Shown here: positions 20,189 through 22,813 of the stretch, in pieces
Layout: each line of letters begins with the position of its first letter
How positions within the stretch are numbered: position 1 is the stretch's first letter
Assembly (NCBI GenBank): GCA_033557675.1
Contig: JAWQRM010000425.1
Span: 1-22,813, forward strand
Source of the DNA: Coptodactyla brooksi
Lineage: Eukaryota > Arthropoda > Insecta > Coleoptera > Scarabaeidae
Length of the DNA stretch: 22,813 nucleotides
Reading direction: 5' to 3'
Program-made: the position numbers and the translations under genes
Notes under the pieces: generated by a model
Databases searched by the model: none
Told to the model about the DNA's origin: nothing
What the model saw: only the letters and a program-made list of their open reading frames with translations

Positions 20189-20224
20189 ATTACTCTCCAA
20201 CAGTCTTAACTGTTGGAGAGTAAT
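20189..20224. repeat. 36-bp perfect hairpin at the end of the multicopy pseudogene
   Basis: ATTACTCTCCAACAGT (20189-20204) is exactly inverted at 20209-20224 around CTTA. The right arm reads on the minus strand as continuing codons of the pseudogene (SGITLQQ after YCxLLRE). The left arm therefore looks like a snap-back copy that truncates it. Confidence 0.85.
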
Positions 20225-21764
20225 GCCACTCTCTCTTAACAGTAGTCATGCATCATATAACAGTGTTTTATATTAAGGATGTCTTAGTGAAAGCGTTCAC
20301 TCTGCTCATCGCTTAGGGTTCCCAAATTTTCCGGAAAGAAATCTAGATGTGAATGTAAGAAGTGAATTTTTAGCGACATTCTACATCCCATCTTCTTGTA
20401 GCCGCCTTTTAGCCATTGTGAACAGATCATTCACAATGGAAACATAGTTATCATCTTTTCTGTTGCCCAAAAAGCCATTGACAATTGCTTTGAAAGAACG
20501 ATCTTTCAATCTTTCAACAATTTTCTGATTTGTGGTTCAACAAATATACTTTCTTCAGCTTTGCTTCAGTAAATTTGGGATACTTATCTTTCAAATGGTT
20601 GAAGGCTCGTCCTCCTTTATCCATAGCTTTTACGAAGTTCTTCATAAGGCCCAGCTTGATATGGAGCGGAAGCAAAATGATTTTACTAGGCTCAACCAAT
20701 GGACTGTTTTTCACATTTTCCTTTCCAGTAACATATGTTTTCCTTATAGGCCATTCCTTGACTGTATAGTGGTTCTTTGTGTCACGGCTGTTCCCCAGGC
20801 ATAAGAACACAGCAGTATTTCGTGAACCCACCTTATAAACCTGTAAGGAGTGCGGCAACTTTTAAGTCACCGCAAAGTTACCATTCATGGTCTTTATATT
20901 TGATTGCATCTAGCAGCAGGGTCGTGGTTTCGTAAGTTTCTTTCATACCTACTGCATAAGCCAAGGGCACCGAAGGAAATTTATTCCCATTATGCAGTAG
21001 TACTGGTTTTAAGCTGATTTTAGTGGCCAATAAATAGTTGTCACTCGTGTGGATTATGTTGTTCACCTAACTGCACCATCAAACCATTGATATCTCTACA
21101 GCCACACACATTGCATTCTGCATGTCGAAATATTGAGCGAGAGAACTACTTCTTGATCTAAAACTGGAAATTCTTGTCACTGGAGCTAGAAGGTTCCGTT
21201 GTTGCAATCTCAACCCCAAGAGTTCAGCTTGGTATTTCGAAGGTTTTAGATTGCGAACCAAATCGTTCAGCTCCTGTTGATCAAAAAGTTGAGGTGCAGT
21301 ATTACGAGATTGAGGACCGTATTCTTCTAAATGATCAGCATTTTCTGATTCGCTTGATGTTGGATCTGTTACCATTACACACAAGAATAGGGAAATTTTC
21401 ATCTTGGGGCGCAGTCAAATGCACTGAAGGCACATTTGGATATTTTATTTTATGTCTAATTTTGCTTGAATGTCCTGCAGTATTGGTGAGGCAGAAGTAC
21501 CACTCTGAACTATGTGCTTTTGGCCTACATCACACCATAGGAAGAGCATGCCATTCGCTGTTCGCTGTGGAAAGCTCGGCGCTTTCCTTTCAACCATTCT
21601 GTTAGAATAGTAGTACACGATATGCATGTAATATGAGGTGCAAACTTTTTATCTTGATTGCCAAGAGTGATTGGTTTTCTTTGGACTTTTTAAGTGAATT
21701 TCCAGCACACATAACGAAAGTTGTCCGGGTGGTTTAGACAACAACGAAGTTTACCAGTTGCCAT
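20205..21764 (-). pseudogene. Multicopy arthropod repeat-family protein, frameshifted copy
   Basis: Function unknown. I recognise it as a family present in many near-identical copies in arthropod and other invertebrate genomes, probably transposon-encoded. The start is MATGKLRCCLNHPDNFRYVC at 21764. Blocks in order are WYFCLTNTAG and KIKYPNVPSA (around 21500-21440), LNDLVRNLKPSKYQAELLGL (around 21270), SLAQYFDMQNAMC, LKPVLLHNGNKFPSVPLAYA, VGMKETYETTTLLLDAIKYK (around 20965-20900), FLCLGNSRDTKNHY, LPLHIKLGLMKNFVKAMDK (20685-20630) and KDRSFKAIVNGFLGN. Then come GCRMSLKIHFLHSHLDFFPE, SDEQSERFH with TAA replacing a glutamine codon, and MMHDYC. At least five frame changes and several stops make it dead. 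The paired cysteines near the start may bind metal. Confidence 0.85.
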
Positions 21765-21769
21765 TAACT

Positions 21770-22655
21770 TATCTTAAGTTTTAAACACCACCAATTTTCA
21801 CTATTTCTCACAAGAAACGGAATCTGAGGTAACAAAAATTCACAATGCACACTGTTCGGCTGAGGTCAGAATAATGTAAATTGCATCATGCATGTACCAA
21901 CATGTACTGGATCATAAAGCTTCTTTTTCACAACTGGATTATCTTGCCATCTAGTGAATAAAGTTTAGAATTTCTTCCACACCTGTCATCTGGTGACAAT
22001 TTTTCGATCTTCTACCACTCCTAAACAAACAAAATATATAAAGCATATTATAATTCTCAACTAAAACACCCAAACAAAAAAGAACAAGAACAGCGAAAAG
22101 CTAAAAATAAAAAAAAAACACTAAATAACTCAAAAACCTTACGTGGTAAAACTTTTTAAATTACAGAGTCGGATTATATACAAAATACTACATAATAATT
22201 GATATATCACATGCCAGCAGCAAAATGGCTGTTGACTAGTGTTATTAATGTGTTTAAAGCGCTTATTATTTAACACTATAAACATCCCCTTCTACCACAC
22301 GTGAATGGTATCCTGCCAATATGTCAATGTTTGGGTAAAAAACAATTGGTTTGTGCAGGTCGACCAACTTAAGTAAAGTTTAATGGAAAAAATTATGCAC
22401 ATGTTTTTGAATTATGCATGGACCAATTATGTGAATGCCTGTTAACTAAGCCGATATGCAAACGGCTCTTATCGTTCCACTTTATTCTTTCACCATACAA
22501 TTACGCCTTTATATTCTGTAACCACGCGTGTAGCAAATACTAATCTACTACTTCATCACCTTCCAATATAGACGAGGTGAGTAGTTACAAAAAAACACAA
22601 AAGTAGTTTTTCGTCTATCTATAATATTTTAAGAATAAATAAATCTCTAAATAAA
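21770..22655. other. AT-rich stretch, nothing recognised
   Basis: Possible 5' flank of the pseudogene's parent element, but no TIR or target duplication was identified. No coding motif seen. Confidence 0.5.
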
Positions 22656-22659
22656 TAAA

Positions 22660-22728
22660 ATGTCTTCAGAAGAACCAAAAATGTTTCCTTTTTTGGAAGA
22701 GTATCTAAAATATAAGGAGGAGCGATAA
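22660..22728 (+). CDS. 22-codon ORF of unknown status
   Basis: ATG at 22660 opens MSSEEPKMFPFLEEYLKYKE plus two residues and TAA. The acidic/aromatic, helix-like composition and the A-rich context before the ATG (AATAAA A) look more coding-like than nearby frames. It may be the N-terminus of a gene or element whose continuation was lost, an exon, or chance. No family recognised. Confidence 0.15.
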   Translation: MSSEEPKMFPFLEEYLKYKEER

Positions 22729-22813
22729 AAATGTTTTATTAGGTATCTGTAATATTTTTAACAAAAATTTTAGAAGAAAAACCTTGTTATAGTTTATTTA
22801 TTAACCATATGTC

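Noticed and set aside
20530..20804. Two plus-strand ORFs of 79 and 90 codons
   Set aside because: Antisense shadows of the LPLHIKLGLMKNFVKA segment of the minus-strand pseudogene.
21174..21605. 143-codon plus-strand ORF, the longest in the window
   Set aside because: It is antisense to the multicopy-family pseudogene, whose conserved blocks read on the minus strand across the same bases.
1..22813. tRNA, rRNA, CRISPR arrays, bacterial promoters or ribosome binding sites
   Set aside because: Scanned by eye for B-box-like GGTTCGAA, regular direct repeats and operon-like ORF runs; none seen, and the context is eukaryotic.

Overview
This window looks like intergenic or intronic DNA from a eukaryotic, AT-rich nuclear genome, most likely an arthropod and probably an insect. 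The evidence is the almost complete lack of intact ORFs (none over about 145 codons), the AT-rich background, and the set of decayed transposable elements. These include a canonical piggyBac-type TIR, mariner, Tigger/pogo, hAT and LINE remnants, and a multicopy protein family familiar from arthropod genomes. I see no bacterial-type operons, tRNA, rRNA or CRISPR, and no convincing intact host gene. All family assignments come from reading the translations and from memory of the families; no search was run.

Layout. 1-2430: a decayed Tigger/pogo-like transposon, coding on the minus strand. It carries an 83-bp piggyBac-type MITE in its N-terminal DNA-binding region and a hairpin at an internal deletion that removed part of the DDE domain. 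4170-4450: two related scraps of a Tc1/mariner-type catalytic motif. 4731-5496: an internally deleted mariner with both TIRs (minus). 7232-8639: a hAT remnant (minus) with one clear TIR and a candidate target-site duplication. 8721-9155: the N-terminus of a different Tc1/mariner-like transposase (minus). 10312-10369: a near-perfect palindrome. 12058-12180: a second hAT terminus.

13612-15380 is the most interesting part. It holds three hammerhead-ribozyme-like motifs of one type plus one of a second type, associated with sequence repeated in inverted orientation. This resembles the pseudo-LTRs of Penelope-like retroelements. The best copy (minus, 14906-14864) has an intact CUGAUGA / GAAA / GUC core. 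It lies just downstream of a TATA box, CCAAT motifs and a GC box on the same strand, in a locally GC-rich island. A mariner 5' fragment abuts this unit through a perfect hairpin.

19123-19900: a degenerate LINE reverse transcriptase C-terminus (plus). 20200-21764: a frameshifted copy (minus) of the multicopy arthropod family, ending in a perfect 16-bp-arm hairpin. The remainder is AT-rich sequence in which I recognise nothing.

The genes do not form a pathway. The window is a layered record of insertions, deletions and fold-back rearrangements. A recurring theme is short, nearly perfect inverted duplications placed at element breakpoints.
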